Shown: positions 34,411 to 43,469, numbered from the stretch's first letter. The stretch is 64,000 nucleotides of DNA from Angelakisella massiliensis (GCF_900104675.1 NZ_LT629945.1:475272-539271); one strand, 5' to 3'. Translations and numbers: made by a program. The notes: generated by a model not told the origin, from the letters alone.

Positions 34411-35020
34411 TACAAGCCATCGGATGGGTCTGATCTTTATCCTGCTGGGGGCGGCGGCACTGACCGCCGCCGCCCTCCTGGCTGGACGCAACCTGCTGGT
34501 GGAGCACCGCGCGGAACGAAATGCCTCCCAATTGCTGGCCCAGGTAGAACAATGGTCTGCACAGCCGGAACAGGTCATCGACCAGGCTGTGCTGGCAGAA
34601 GCCCCGGAGGATTCACCCACCATTTGGGACAGCTATGATGTGGACGGGGTGCTCTCCATCCCCAGCCTGGGGCTGAAGCTGCCCGTTCTGAGCCAATACA
34701 CCGAGGATCTGCTGAAGGTAAGCCCCTGCATTTATCAGGGGCTGGGGGGCAGCCAGCCCCAGCGACTGGTGATCGCGGGGCACAATTATCGTTCCCACTT
34801 CGGCTCTCTGAACCAGCTTGCTCCGGGAGATGAAATCACCTACCGCTCTCTGGATAAGACTGAAACCTTTTTCCGGGTGACCCAACTGGTGGAAATCGGT
34901 GCTGAGGATGCCGTCCTTCTGGAGGAAGGCCAATGGGATCTGACCCTCCTTACCTGCAATCTGGATATGAGCAGGCGCCTTCTGGTGCGCTGCGGCATGA
35001 TTGTCCCGGATTCCCAATAA
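34397..35020 (+). CDS. Sortase (transpeptidase for the adhesin)
   Basis: A 207-residue membrane-anchored sortase. The N-terminal helix is GLIFILLGAAALTAAALLAG (residues about 10-30); the catalytic domain has VIAGHNYRSHFG (His), TLLTCNLD (Cys) and SRRLLVRC (Arg). Length and motifs fit class B/D-like enzymes that attach proteins to peptidoglycan or polymerise pilins. GGGAGG lies before the ATG. The gene overlaps the adhesin end, so it is co-transcribed, and LPQTG of that adhesin is its likely substrate. Confidence 0.9.
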   Translation: MMTHDTSHRMGLIFILLGAAALTAAALLAGRNLLVEHRAERNASQLLAQVEQWSAQPEQVIDQAVLAEAPEDSPTIWDSYDVDGVLSIPSLGLKLPVLSQYTEDLLKVSPCIYQGLGGSQPQRLVIAGHNYRSHFGSLNQLAPGDEITYRSLDKTETFFRVTQLVEIGAEDAVLLEEGQWDLTLLTCNLDMSRRLLVRCGMIVPDSQ

Positions 35021-35063
35021 CGCGGGATAAATGATTCGGGGAACATACCCTGGGAGGGGGGAA

Positions 35064-36199
35064 ATGAAATCAAAGAAAGCTTATCCGCATATTGTCACCG
35101 CCAAAACACTCTTTGGCTTCTTCTGCAATGGGATGGGGAAGCCAACGCGCCATTATCCCCCGATTCCATCCCGTATGGCAGCACAAAAAAAGTATGGTGG
35201 AAATGTGAAAACGGCCATCGCTGGCAGGCAACCGTTAATAATCGCACCTCCGGCGGTACCGGATGCCCCTACTGTTCAGATAAAGCAGTTTGTCCAGGTG
35301 AAAATGACTTGGCAAGCCGATATCCAGATTTGGTCAAAGAATGGCATCCAACCAAAAATATTCCGCTGATGCCCAGCGATGTGTTGCCCGGAAGTGAGAA
35401 AAAGGTTTGGTGGCAATGCTCAAAAGGCCACGAATGGATCGCAGAGATCCGGTCCCGCGTAACAGGCAGCGGCTGTCCTATCTGTACCAATCGTAAAGTG
35501 TTAATTGGTACGAACGACTTGGCAACCCTATATCCCCATTTGGCCAAAGAATGGCATCCAACCAAAAACGGAGAATTGATGCCTGACTCTGTAACCTGTG
35601 GTTCCAAACGCAAAGTTTGGTGGCAATGCTCAAAAGGTCACGAATGGTGTGTTTCGGTTCAGTCCAGAGTATTGAATGACACTGGGTGCCCCGTGTGCGC
35701 CGGAAGAATCATCATACCAGGAGAAAATGATTTGGCTTCCCATTTTCCGGACATTGCCAAAGAATGGCATTCTGAAAAGAATAACGCTCTTTTACCCTCC
35801 ATGGTAGCCCCATTTTGCAAACTTCATGTCTGGTGGCGATGTCCTTTCGGCCATGATTATATAGCTACCGTGGAAAGCAGAACAGCAAAACACTCCGGCT
35901 GCCCATATTGTGCCGGAAAAAAAGTGCTGCCAGGGTTCAATGATTTGGCAACCTGTCAGCCTCAAATTGCGGCTCAATGGCATCCCTCTCTCAATGATTC
36001 TCTCACACCCCAGATGGTCACTGCCGGTTCCCATAAAAAGGCTTGGTGGATTTGCGCAGCAGGTCATGTCTGGAAAGCTGCGATTTACTCCCGCACCGGT
36101 AAGCAGCAGCGCGGCTGTCCAGTATGTGCGGGTGTCGTCAGCGGAAAAAGGAAATTGCGGTACGAGAAAATGATGGCAGAGATCAAGTACAAGGGGTAA
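35064..36199 (+). CDS. Zinc-ribbon repeat protein (DUF4379-like), frameshifted near its start
   Basis: About five tandem treble-clef-like units of about 68 residues. Each has VWWQCSKGHEW-type and C-P-x-C-A pairs, giving a CxxxH...CPxC metal site, and a conserved NDLA...P..A.EWHP motif. DUF4379/zinc-ribbon-repeat proteins are often found near restriction or mobile genes and probably bind nucleic acid; function is unknown. The start ATG at 35064 has GGGAGGGGG. After MKSKKAYPHIVTAK the frame breaks at the four-A run 35103-35106; one extra A would give a continuous protein. Without it only 35309 onward (TTG start) is in frame. Confidence 0.7.
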
Positions 36200-36357
36200 C
36201 AGCCAGATTGGTGAAGAGATTGGTTGGAAAAGTGCGCTGCTGAGCTTGTAATAACATACTGCTTTATTGCAACAAACCGCAAAGGTGTCCCCAGCAAATC
36301 AACGCTGGCGGCGCCTTTAAACAGGAACATGGAAGCTTTGAAAGCTTCTTTTAAAGA

Positions 36358-36400
36358 ACAATGCTGCCAGCCATCAATCGTGGCCGGCAGCATTGTCTTT
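36358..36400 (+). terminator. Hairpin after the zinc-ribbon gene
   Basis: Stem ACAATGCTGCC/GGCAGCATTGT extended inward by GCCA/TGGC with one mismatch on each side, then CTTTCTC. Probable weak terminator. The remainder of 36200-36698 shows no gene. Confidence 0.5.
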
Positions 36401-36698
36401 CTCATCTCTTTTTCTGTTAAATCTAAAGCGTCAGGAAAAAATTCAGCACCGGAGCACCATATGACCTGCTCCATCCACTGAAAAAGTACCACTTTTTATG
36501 AGCATAATCCGTCAGCCGCTTCCGCCAGATAAAAATCCTCTGTATGGCTGTCCGGGAAAATTATAAACAGTGGTTTAATATGTATCCATATTTTCCGGTG
36601 GGTTCCCCACCACGCTCACCCAAAAGAATCGCCATACTGTTCTCTCTTTAAGTCTCCCTTTAAATCAGGGGCCTCACCTGCTGCCAGTCAACTTTTCT

Positions 36699-37388
36699 TT
36701 AAGCTGGGCCATCACAAGCAGGGGGGTGCTCCACTATTCTCTGAATTCCTCTGGCAATACGCCGGTGGACGTCTTGGAAATGTCCTCCCGGCCAAAATTC
36801 CAGCTCTACAGCAATCCCCTGCCTTGACAGCAGCTCGGCGGCGGAGCGGGTGGCATTCTCCACCTGAGCCAAACGAAGATTCCGGGTCCGTTTTTCTTTC
36901 TCGCCCAGAGAAAGATATACTTTCTGGGGCGGACAAACCAGCGGCTCCCGTTCCAGCAGCTGCAAAAAACCATCATACCACAGAGAACCGGACATAGATG
37001 CCGCCAGCTGAAAACAGTTTGTCTGAGTAAGAGACCAAAGGGCAAACAATCCTGCCAGAGAATATCCCGCCAGCGCCCTGCGCCGGGGATGAAAATCCAT
37101 CATTTTCTCTCCCTGGGGAATCAGCACCTCTGTGAGCAGCGTTAAAAAGGCGCCGCCTTTACCGGCAAAATCCGTTCCTTTGCCAAAGGCCCCTGGAGCG
37201 GGCCAGGGAGAAAGATCCCTGTTCCAGTCCAATCCCCCCACGGCTCCCAAAACAGGACGGGGGGAAGGAAGCAGCTCCCATACAGCCTCCCCTTCCTCTG
37301 GAGAAAGGGGACAGTAAACTGCATCTCTTGCTTCTCCCTCACTGAAGTAGGTGAGCGTATAGCCTTCTGCTTTTATTTGGCGGCACAC
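36699..37388 (-). CDS. Alpha/beta hydrolase, putative esterase
   Basis: A 229-residue protein of the putative esterase family (Fes/IroE/BesA-like siderophore or acyl esterases). The nucleophile elbow is GYSLAGLFAL near residue 108, and the catalytic His is likely in GGHFQDVHRR near the C-terminus. There is no signal peptide, so it is cytoplasmic. It uses a GTG start with GGGGAGG upstream. It lies 52 bp downstream of the alcohol dehydrogenase gene on the same strand. The substrate cannot be inferred. Confidence 0.78.
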   Translation of the reverse strand: MCRQIKAEGYTLTYFSEGEARDAVYCPLSPEEGEAVWELLPSPRPVLGAVGGLDWNRDLSPWPAPGAFGKGTDFAGKGGAFLTLLTEVLIPQGEKMMDFHPRRRALAGYSLAGLFALWSLTQTNCFQLAASMSGSLWYDGFLQLLEREPLVCPPQKVYLSLGEKEKRTRNLRLAQVENATRSAAELLSRQGIAVELEFWPGGHFQDVHRRIARGIQRIVEHPPACDGPA

Positions 37389-37440
37389 AGTTTCTTCCTC
37401 CCCTCAGTAAAAGCTCCCGCGCAGATACGTTCTTTCTCCT

Positions 37441-38475
37441 TCAAGGGATGATGGCTACCTTGATCACGCCTTCCCTGCGATGTTCAAAGAGATCATACGC
37501 CGCCTCAATCTCTCTCAGGGGATAGGTATGGGTGATCAGCGGAGTGGTATCGATTTTCCCCTGGGCGATCAGTTCCAGTGTCTGGGGGCAGTTGCAGCCG
37601 TCCACTCCTCCGGTTTTGAATATGAGATTTTTTCCATACATCTCCGGCAGCGGCAGTATCTGAGGTTCGTCATACAGGGCGATCACCGTCACAATGGCAT
37701 TGGGACGGGCGCATTGCCAAGCCAGCTGGAAGGTGGAAGGGCCTCCCGCTGCCTCCAGCACCACATCCGCCCCTCCATGGTCACTGTGTTCCCGCACAAA
37801 ATTCACCGCTTCTTCCGGGCCCACTGTGAATACGCCAGGATAAAGGCGATTGATGAATTCCCGGCGCTGGGGGTCCTGTTCACAGACAATCACCTGCCGG
37901 GGGCCTTTCAGCAGCACACACTGAAGCGTACAAATACCAGTGGGACCCGCGCCGATGATCAGCACCGTATCCATGGGGGAAATTTCGGAAATCTCCGCCC
38001 CCCAATAACCGGTGGCCAGAATATCTCCCACAAACAGGGCCTGGCTGTCTGTAACCTGGTCCGGAATCCGGTTGAGGCCCTGGTCCGCATAAGGGACACG
38101 GACATATTCCGCCTGACCGCCGTCAATGCGGCATCCCAATGCCCAACCGCCATTGGGGTCAGTGCAGTTGTTTACCCAGCCGTTGCGGCAGAAAAAGCAT
38201 TCTCCGCAAAAGGTTTCCACATTCACTGTCACCCGGTCGCCAGGCTGCACGGTGGCAACATCCGGTCCTGTTTGCTCCACGATACCCACCATCTCATGCC
38301 CCACGGTGATCCCAGGTACCGCCCGGGGAACAGAGCCATGCTTGATATGCAGGTCGCTGGTGCAAATGCTGGCAAGCGTCACCCGAACAACAGCGTCACG
38401 GCTGTCCTGAATGGTTGGGCGCGGCTTATCCAAGAGGCGAAAATCTCCTTTTCCACAATAAGTGTATGCAAGCAT
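37441..38475 (-). CDS. Zinc-dependent medium-chain alcohol dehydrogenase
   Basis: A 344-residue MDR-family enzyme. The catalytic zinc site is seen as SICTSDLHI (Cys) and GHEMVG (His, Glu). The structural zinc site is CGECFFCRNGWVNNC (residues about 90-104). The NAD(P)-binding Rossmann motif is IIGAGPTG near residue 175. It interconverts secondary alcohols or polyols and ketones. The ribosome site AAAGGAGG is strong. The paired esterase gene downstream may act in the same pathway. Confidence 0.9.
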   Translation of the reverse strand: MLAYTYCGKGDFRLLDKPRPTIQDSRDAVVRVTLASICTSDLHIKHGSVPRAVPGITVGHEMVGIVEQTGPDVATVQPGDRVTVNVETFCGECFFCRNGWVNNCTDPNGGWALGCRIDGGQAEYVRVPYADQGLNRIPDQVTDSQALFVGDILATGYWGAEISEISPMDTVLIIGAGPTGICTLQCVLLKGPRQVIVCEQDPQRREFINRLYPGVFTVGPEEAVNFVREHSDHGGADVVLEAAGGPSTFQLAWQCARPNAIVTVIALYDEPQILPLPEMYGKNLIFKTGGVDGCNCPQTLELIAQGKIDTTPLITHTYPLREIEAAYDLFEHRREGVIKVAIIP

Positions 38476-38534
38476 GACGGTTCCTCCTTTTGACAGACTG
38501 CTCAGCCGTTCTTTGAATCACACCGCAGCCTGAG

Positions 38535-38795
38535 TCATTTCTTGTTTTTTCTGACATTGTTTCCATCTGTCCGGAAAATTGGATGGACTTTTTCCTGATA
38601 TTCTTTTGTGCCGGAAGCTGCTGATAAAGCCTCCGGCTGTCTTTTTCCTTTCCCCCAGATCTCCCCTTTGATAAAAGCAGCAGCCTTCTGCACCACTGCC
38701 GGAACAGAGTTGTTTTCTCCCGCAGCAAACAAGGGACAGCCAGAAAGAAATCCGGAAAAAGAAAACCTCAAATCATCCATTGATATTTTTTTCAT
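38535..38795 (-). CDS. Hypothetical small protein
   Basis: An 86-residue ORF from the ATG at 38795 with AAGGGGAG five bases upstream: MKKISMDDLRFSFSGFLSGC, then a Lys-rich C-terminal half. No family is recognised. The good ribosome site is the main support. It precedes the alcohol dehydrogenase on the same strand by 59 bp. Confidence 0.4.
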   Translation of the reverse strand: MKKISMDDLRFSFSGFLSGCPLFAAGENNSVPAVVQKAAAFIKGEIWGKGKRQPEALSAASGTKEYQEKVHPIFRTDGNNVRKNKK

Positions 38796-38948
38796 TATAC
38801 TCCCCTTCCTGCCGTTGAACAAGGCAGAGTGCCGCTCAAAATGGATGTTTTAACGCAGATGATATTGCCTGGGATATTTCCAGCTTTCACCTGCACTGAG
38901 CATGAATAGCGCCCCCTTTTCCCCGCATATCCTAATTTCGGGGTGATC

Positions 38949-39428
38949 ATGATGGAAAAAAATCAATGGAAAACCTATCTGTTCTGGATCGCGGCAGCGG
39001 AAGGAGCCGGCGCTCTTTCCGGATGGCTGAGCCGTCAGGGAACCGCCATCTATGAGCAAACTGTAGTCAAGCCGCCTTTTTCCCCTCCGGGTATCGTTTT
39101 TCCCATCGTGTGGGCAATTCTTTTCGCCCTCATGGGAATCAGCGCTGCCCGCATTTCCCTCACCGCACCATCTGAGCAGCGAAGGAAATGTCTGCGGCTG
39201 TTTGTGCTTCAGCTGGGCGTAAACTTTTTGTGGAGCCCCATTTTCTTCAACTGGCAAAAATTCGGGCTGGCGCTGATCTGGCTGCTGCTGTTGTGGGTAC
39301 TGGCGCTGAGTATGATCCGCTGTTTTTATCAGCTGGACCCACCTGCCGCGTGGCTGCAAATTCCCTACTTGCTGTGGCTGACCTTTGCCGCCTATCTGAA
39401 CTTTGGGGTATGGATGCTTAACCGGTGA
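38949..39428 (+). CDS. TspO/MBR-family membrane protein
   Basis: A 159-residue five-helix membrane protein with the TspO signature: VKPPFSPPGIVFPIVWAIL near residues 37-55, LWSPIFF in helix 3-4 and FAAYLNFGVWMLN at the C-terminus. TspO proteins bind tetrapyrroles and affect stress and porphyrin handling. Several start codons (GTG/ATG/ATG) lie within nine bases behind GGGGTG. It is monocistronic. Confidence 0.9.
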   Translation: MMEKNQWKTYLFWIAAAEGAGALSGWLSRQGTAIYEQTVVKPPFSPPGIVFPIVWAILFALMGISAARISLTAPSEQRRKCLRLFVLQLGVNFLWSPIFFNWQKFGLALIWLLLLWVLALSMIRCFYQLDPPAAWLQIPYLLWLTFAAYLNFGVWMLNR

Positions 39429-39495
39429 AAAACACGCTTGTTTTCATGACTTCGCGCATATCCCTCTGCGTGTGCCAAACTTTTTCGACACGCTC

Positions 39496-39528
39496 AAAGG
39501 GCGTTCCCTGCCGGGAACGCCCTTTTTC
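39496..39528 (+). terminator. Terminator after tspO
   Basis: A 13-bp perfect stem (AAAGGGCGTTCCC/GGGAACGCCCTTT) with loop TGCC and T-run. It may also serve the convergent regulator gene. Confidence 0.88.
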
Positions 39529-39565
39529 ATTTATCTGTCTTTCAGATCATACAGGCACTTTCCTT

Positions 39566-39949
39566 TTATGCCTCGCCGCCGCTCTGATAGCGGGCTACAT
39601 GCTCCTTTATTTTGTCAAAGGATTCCCGGCTGATCACATGCTCCATCCGGCAGGCATCCTCTGCTGCTGTGTCAGGAGAAACTCCCAGTGACACCAGCCA
39701 GGTAGATAACAGCCGATGCCGTTCGTACACCCGCTCCGCGATCTCCAACCCCTTTGGGGTGAGGGTAATCAAACCGTCCTTATCCATTTCGGCATAACCG
39801 TTTTGACGCAGCAAGCTCATGGCGCGGCTTACACTGGGTTTGCTGAATTGGAGATAGGCAGCAATATCAATGGAACGAACCGTTCCGTTCTGATTACTCA
39901 ACACCAGAATCGCTTCCAGATAATTTTCGGCTGATTCCTGGATTTTCAC
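39566..39949 (-). CDS. DtxR/MntR-family metal-dependent transcription regulator
   Basis: A 127-residue repressor. The N-terminal winged HTH (KIQESAENYLEAIL to TLTPKGLEIAE, residues 2-70) is followed by a dimerisation/metal domain with YERHRLL and ACRMEHVIS. The Cys before the Glu-His pair resembles DtxR/IdeR, where MntR has Glu, so Fe2+ or Mn2+ are both possible. There is no SH3-like third domain. The GTG at 39949 is chosen because AAAAGGAG precedes it and family similarity starts there; an upstream in-frame ATG at 40072 would add 41 unlike residues. Possible interest: a Mn2+-type riboswitch lies 11 kb away. Confidence 0.85.
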   Translation of the reverse strand: MKIQESAENYLEAILVLSNQNGTVRSIDIAAYLQFSKPSVSRAMSLLRQNGYAEMDKDGLITLTPKGLEIAERVYERHRLLSTWLVSLGVSPDTAAEDACRMEHVISRESFDKIKEHVARYQSGGEA

Positions 39950-40081
39950 AACAACCCGCTCCTTTTCCGCTCTCTCACCAATGGGCAAATTCATACGGGA
40001 GCGGTATTTTTGCTTATTGTAACATAAATCCCCCGGCGGCGCAACCAAGGCCATCGGGGGAAAAGGCTTCATCAGAAGGAG

Positions 40082-40441
40082 TCACTTCCGCTCAAATCCC
40101 ACATATCTTGTTCCCTGGAAGGTCAGGCTTCCCCGATCTCCCTCAACCAGCATTCCATACTCCTCGCCGGAAAGGCACAGCTCCATCCGGTCTCCGCTTT
40201 CCACCTGAAAAGTGACATAGTAAGTGGTATGTCCCATGTGGTTTTTGCTCCCTCTGTGATAATTGGTCCGCCGGGATACCACCTGGGCCTCTACCGTCAG
40301 CACAGGAGAAGCGTTATTGCGTTTCCACTGCCGGACACTGCGAAACAGGGAAGCCACAACCACTCCCATGGTCAGAAAGAAAATAAGGAAAAAGAACAGA
40401 GGAAACAAATACTCAAAAAATCCCATCATCCCAAAGCCCAT
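40082..40441 (-). CDS. DUF2500 family membrane protein
   Basis: A 119-residue protein with one N-terminal membrane helix (FEYLFPLFFFLIFFLTMGVVV) and a small beta-rich extracytoplasmic domain (VLTVEAQVVSRRTNY... YYVTFQVESGDRMEL) typical of DUF2500. Function is unknown. It follows the SCP lipoprotein gene by 21 bp in the same direction, so the two are probably co-transcribed. Confidence 0.8.
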   Translation of the reverse strand: MGFGMMGFFEYLFPLFFFLIFFLTMGVVVASLFRSVRQWKRNNASPVLTVEAQVVSRRTNYHRGSKNHMGHTTYYVTFQVESGDRMELCLSGEEYGMLVEGDRGSLTFQGTRYVGFERK

Positions 40442-40462
40442 GGAGCGCCATCTCCCTTGCTG

Positions 40463-41278
40463 TCAATATTTGCAGAACAGAGCGGTAGCGTAGGATTCCC
40501 CTTCGTTCTCATCCAGGGGACAGGTGAGGATACCTACACCGATAGAAGTAAACTCAGGATAAATCATCTGCGCGTAATGATCGGGGCTGCTTTTCCACAG
40601 GCTGAACCACCGGTAGGCGGAAACCTCCTCGTCAGCGGGGCGATTGGACCAGGCCAAATTTTCCGCCGCCAGGGTATAATCCACCGGCACATCAATCTGC
40701 AAAACAGTTTCCCAGGGGTCGCCGTTATGACGATGATGACCAAAATAATTATAACGGTACAGCTCCGCACTGCGCACACGGGCAGCCAGCGCCAGATCCT
40801 TATCATAGGTCAGCGGCTCCAGGCCCAAAGACTTCCGTTCCTTATTGATCAGCAGGATCACCTCTGCCTCCACAGCTTCCAGGTAGGAGCTTCCTTCAAA
40901 CTGGGGGGCCACATACACCCGTCCCCCTTCGGAATATCCCAGCGGCAGCTCTGTGGCGTCGCTGGCGGACTGCTCGGGCAATTCCGGTATCTGGCTCTGG
41001 CTCTCAGGCACAGAGGATGACTGGGAGGAAGCCGGCGGCAGGCTTTGGGACTGGCTGGAAGAGCTGCTTTCAGCCGGAGCCTCACTCTCCTCCTTGGAAG
41101 ATGACTGGGAAGAGGAGGATTCCTCCGAAGAAGACCTGGGAATAAACTCTGCTGGCTGGGAGGAGGTGGAAGAACCGGCTCCGGAAGAAGGTGACTGCGG
41201 CATATCCGAGGGCATACAGGCCGCAACCAGAGAAAACAGCACCGCAACCGCAAGGATACAAGCGATACTCCTTTTCAT
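40463..41278 (-). CDS. CAP/SCP-domain lipoprotein (YkwD-like)
   Basis: A 271-residue lipoprotein. The signal peptide has the lipobox LVAAC (Cys near residue 21), followed by a long Ser/Pro/Glu low-complexity linker (about 25-105). The C-terminal CAP domain carries LLINKERKSLGLEPL, FGHHRHNG, AAENLAWS and IYPEFTSIGVG. CAP proteins of this type are extracellular and of uncertain enzymatic role; some bind lipids or wall material. Anchoring to the outer face of the membrane is expected. Confidence 0.88.
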   Translation of the reverse strand: MKRSIACILAVAVLFSLVAACMPSDMPQSPSSGAGSSTSSQPAEFIPRSSSEESSSSQSSSKEESEAPAESSSSSQSQSLPPASSQSSSVPESQSQIPELPEQSASDATELPLGYSEGGRVYVAPQFEGSSYLEAVEAEVILLINKERKSLGLEPLTYDKDLALAARVRSAELYRYNYFGHHRHNGDPWETVLQIDVPVDYTLAAENLAWSNRPADEEVSAYRWFSLWKSSPDHYAQMIYPEFTSIGVGILTCPLDENEGESYATALFCKY

Positions 41279-41534
41279 CAGACAACCTCCATCTTGGCCG
41301 GAACGTTACCGGCTTTCTTCTGCCTCATTGCAGATTCTTGTTTCATTATAGAGTGAACACCTGTAAAATGCAACGAATAATGATGGCAAAAAATTAAATA
41401 AACCGTGAAAAAATCTGTGATTTTTCGGTAAATTTTTTATGTTCACCCACATTATTACAAGTGTCGTTTTCCCCCTGCTTTTTTTGCAGCAAAAAGGGGA
41501 AATTTCTCATTTTTTGCAGAAAAGGCAGATAAAC

Positions 41535-41565
41535 GAAAAATTCCGGCTGCATCAGCAGCCGGAAT
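41535..41565 (-). terminator. Terminator of the tRNA-Met/tRNA-Glu transcript
   Basis: Stem TTCCGGCTGC/GCAGCCGGAA, four-base loop, then T5 on the minus strand, just after tRNA-Glu. Confidence 0.88.
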
Positions 41566-41568
41566 TAT

Positions 41569-41643
41569 TGGTGACCCGTACGAGAATCGAACTCGTGTTA
41601 CCGCCGTGAAAGGGCGGTGTCTTAACCGCTTGACCAACGGGCC
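41569..41643 (-). tRNA. tRNA-Glu (anticodon UUC)
   Basis: Complete 75-nt cloverleaf on the minus strand: acceptor GGCCCGT with ACGGGTC, anticodon loop CTTTCAC, T-loop TTCGATT, encoded CCA. Confidence 0.93.
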
Positions 41644-41650
41644 TTAACCT

Positions 41651-41687
41651 GCAATGGGCGATAAAGCTCGACTTTATCGCCCATTGC
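41651..41687. repeat. Perfect inverted repeat between two tRNA genes
   Basis: GCAATGGGCGATAAAG and its exact complement are separated by five bases (16-bp stem) with no T-run. It fills almost the whole tRNA-Met to tRNA-Glu spacer, so it would form in the precursor and may guide processing. Confidence 0.8.
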
Positions 41688-41691
41688 TTCA

Positions 41692-41768
41692 TGGTAGCGG
41701 TAGTGGGATTTGAACCTACGACACTTCGGGTATGAACCGAATGCTCTAGCCAACTGAGCTATACCGCC
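41692..41768 (-). tRNA. tRNA-Met-type (anticodon CAU)
   Basis: Complete 77-nt cloverleaf on the minus strand: acceptor GGCGGTA with TACCGCT, D-arm AGCTC/GAGC, anticodon loop TTCATAC, T-loop TTCAAAT, CCA encoded. Elongator Met is most likely. A lysidine-modified Ile-CAU tRNA cannot be excluded by sequence inspection. Confidence 0.9.
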
Positions 41769-41963
41769 ATATGAACGCCTTTAGCAGGCGAAAGTTATTA
41801 TACCGGATTCATTCGAGAATGTCAACACTTTTTTCGCTTTTTTTCATATTTTTCTTTCTCTGTTTAAAACGCTCTTGCCCCTGCCCCTCTGGTATGCTAT
41901 GCTCAGGCTGGATCTATGCTCTGTTTGAGCCATTCTAAAGCCATCAGAAGGGAGAACACCGTT

Positions 41964-42416
41964 ATGCTCACCGGAAAAGTACAGCCAGCATCCCTGTACA
42001 GTCTCTGCCTGCCCCATTGGGAGGATATCCTCGCCTTTGCCGCCACAGCAAAAAACCTTTCTCCCGGCTCCTACCAGCTGGAGTGCGGAGTACGGGTGCT
42101 GGTAAAAAGCTATGACACCAAAGCCCCCGAACAGTGCAGATACGAATCCCACCGCAAAACAATCGATCTGATGATTGGCCTGGAGGGGGAGGAATACATT
42201 TATGTTCTCCCCGCCCAACAGCTGACCCCGTCGGAAGAACAACCGGAAAGGGACGCCATCAAATATCACGAAAATCCGCTGCTGGGGCGGGTGCTGCTGT
42301 CCCCAGGCAGTTTCGCCGCCTTCTTCCCGGGAGAGGCCCATGGTGTAGGAGTCTGGACCCAGGGGGAGAAACAGCCCCTGAAAAAGCTGGTGGTAAAGCT
42401 TCCTGTTGAGGAATGA
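41964..42416 (+). CDS. YhcH/YjgK/YiaL family protein (DUF386)
   Basis: A 150-residue cupin-like protein with the family hallmarks: YESHRKTIDLMIGLEGEEYIYV (metal-binding His) and GSFAAFFPGEAHGVGV (second His). Relatives act on sugar anomers, sialic acid or are linked to beta-galactosidases. The ATG at 41964 follows GGGAG. Monocistronic. Confidence 0.85.
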   Translation: MLTGKVQPASLYSLCLPHWEDILAFAATAKNLSPGSYQLECGVRVLVKSYDTKAPEQCRYESHRKTIDLMIGLEGEEYIYVLPAQQLTPSEEQPERDAIKYHENPLLGRVLLSPGSFAAFFPGEAHGVGVWTQGEKQPLKKLVVKLPVEE

Positions 42417-42427
42417 TCCCAGCGAAA

Positions 42428-42470
42428 ACAAGGGGTTGAGATTAAATACAGAAGGACCTCAAACCCTTGT
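42428..42470. terminator. Bidirectional hairpin between convergent genes
   Basis: ACAAGGGGTTGAG pairs with CTCAAACCCTTGT (one mismatch) between the YhcH-type gene and the CPBP gene. It overlaps the last codons of the latter and has little T-run. Confidence 0.4.
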
Positions 42471-43433
42471 GACAGTGGAGAAGGTGGTGTACAGATACAT
42501 CCCCACTGCCAGCAGCATGGGAATACTGGTGCAGACGCAAAAAGCCAATTCACCCGGCAGCAGCAGCTTGTCCCGGGCAGGCGCCAGGGCAAACACTGAC
42601 CCGAACCGCACCCGAAGCCACACCAGGCATGGAACAGCCAATATCAGCGCCGCCCCAATGCCATTCCATGTGAAGGCGAGAGCCGCCCCGGCAGGCAGAA
42701 GCCATTGGGCCACTGTCATGACCCAGGCAAAGCTATTGTATAAAAAGTGGATGGCAATGCCGGTGAAAAGACTGCCGGAACGGACAGTAAACACACCCAG
42801 CACCAGCCCCATGAGCAAGGCCGTGGGCATCTGCCCCAATGTGGTGTGGCAAATACAAAAGGCCACAGCGCTGACCGCCACCGCAAACCGGTCTCCATAC
42901 CGGCGCAAAGGCTGGAGCAGCACCCCCCGGAAAAGCAGTTCCTCAAAAAACGCAGGAAGCACCGCCGTGGACAAATAAGAAAGCAATAACGGCCAAAAGC
43001 CCGGCGCCAGCGCCGGGCGGTATGAATCTCCTTCCAGGCCCAGCCGGCCCAGCCAGTTGAGCAGCAATCCTCCCAGGAAATTTGCCGCCATAGCCAGCCC
43101 CAGGGCAGCTCCCACAGCGGGAAGGAGATAATCCCTCCGGGGAACAGACAGCGGCAGCTGACGGGCGGGGCCATCGGGAAAAATGGCCAAACCGCACAGG
43201 ATGGCCCCTGCCATGGAAAAACTATAGCTGGCCATGGACATCAGCTGCGCGCCGGTGATACTCAAAGATACTCCCCAAAGCTCCATTACCCGCTGAAGCC
43301 CCAGCAGGCAAAAACGTGCCACATTGCTCAGCAGCAGCAGCACCAGCAGCGTCACCCCTGCCGCTGCCAGCAGCTGGCGCAGCTGACGAAGCGCCAGACG
43401 CCTGCGGCTGTACAGATCCCCGTCCTCAAACAT
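42459..43433 (-). CDS. CPBP-family intramembrane metalloprotease
   Basis: A 324-residue polytopic membrane protein with the Abi/CPBP motifs: EELLFRGVLLQPL (EExxxR), CICHTTLGQMP (second conserved His) and AIHFLYNSF (HxxxN). Members are glutamic-type or metal intramembrane proteases, homologous to Rce1 and bacteriocin self-immunity proteins. It lies 36 bp behind lemA on the same strand with GGAGA upstream, so the two form an operon. Confidence 0.88.
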   Translation of the reverse strand: MFEDGDLYSRRRLALRQLRQLLAAAGVTLLVLLLLSNVARFCLLGLQRVMELWGVSLSITGAQLMSMASYSFSMAGAILCGLAIFPDGPARQLPLSVPRRDYLLPAVGAALGLAMAANFLGGLLLNWLGRLGLEGDSYRPALAPGFWPLLLSYLSTAVLPAFFEELLFRGVLLQPLRRYGDRFAVAVSAVAFCICHTTLGQMPTALLMGLVLGVFTVRSGSLFTGIAIHFLYNSFAWVMTVAQWLLPAGAALAFTWNGIGAALILAVPCLVWLRVRFGSVFALAPARDKLLLPGELAFCVCTSIPMLLAVGMYLYTTFSTVTRV

Positions 43434-43469
43434 CCTGTTCTCTCCTTTTCCCGCTCCGGCGGGGGTTGG

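Noticed and set aside
41692..41768. Initiator tRNA-fMet
   Set aside because: The first acceptor pair is G-T (paired) and the anticodon stem lacks the three G-C pairs of initiator tRNAs.
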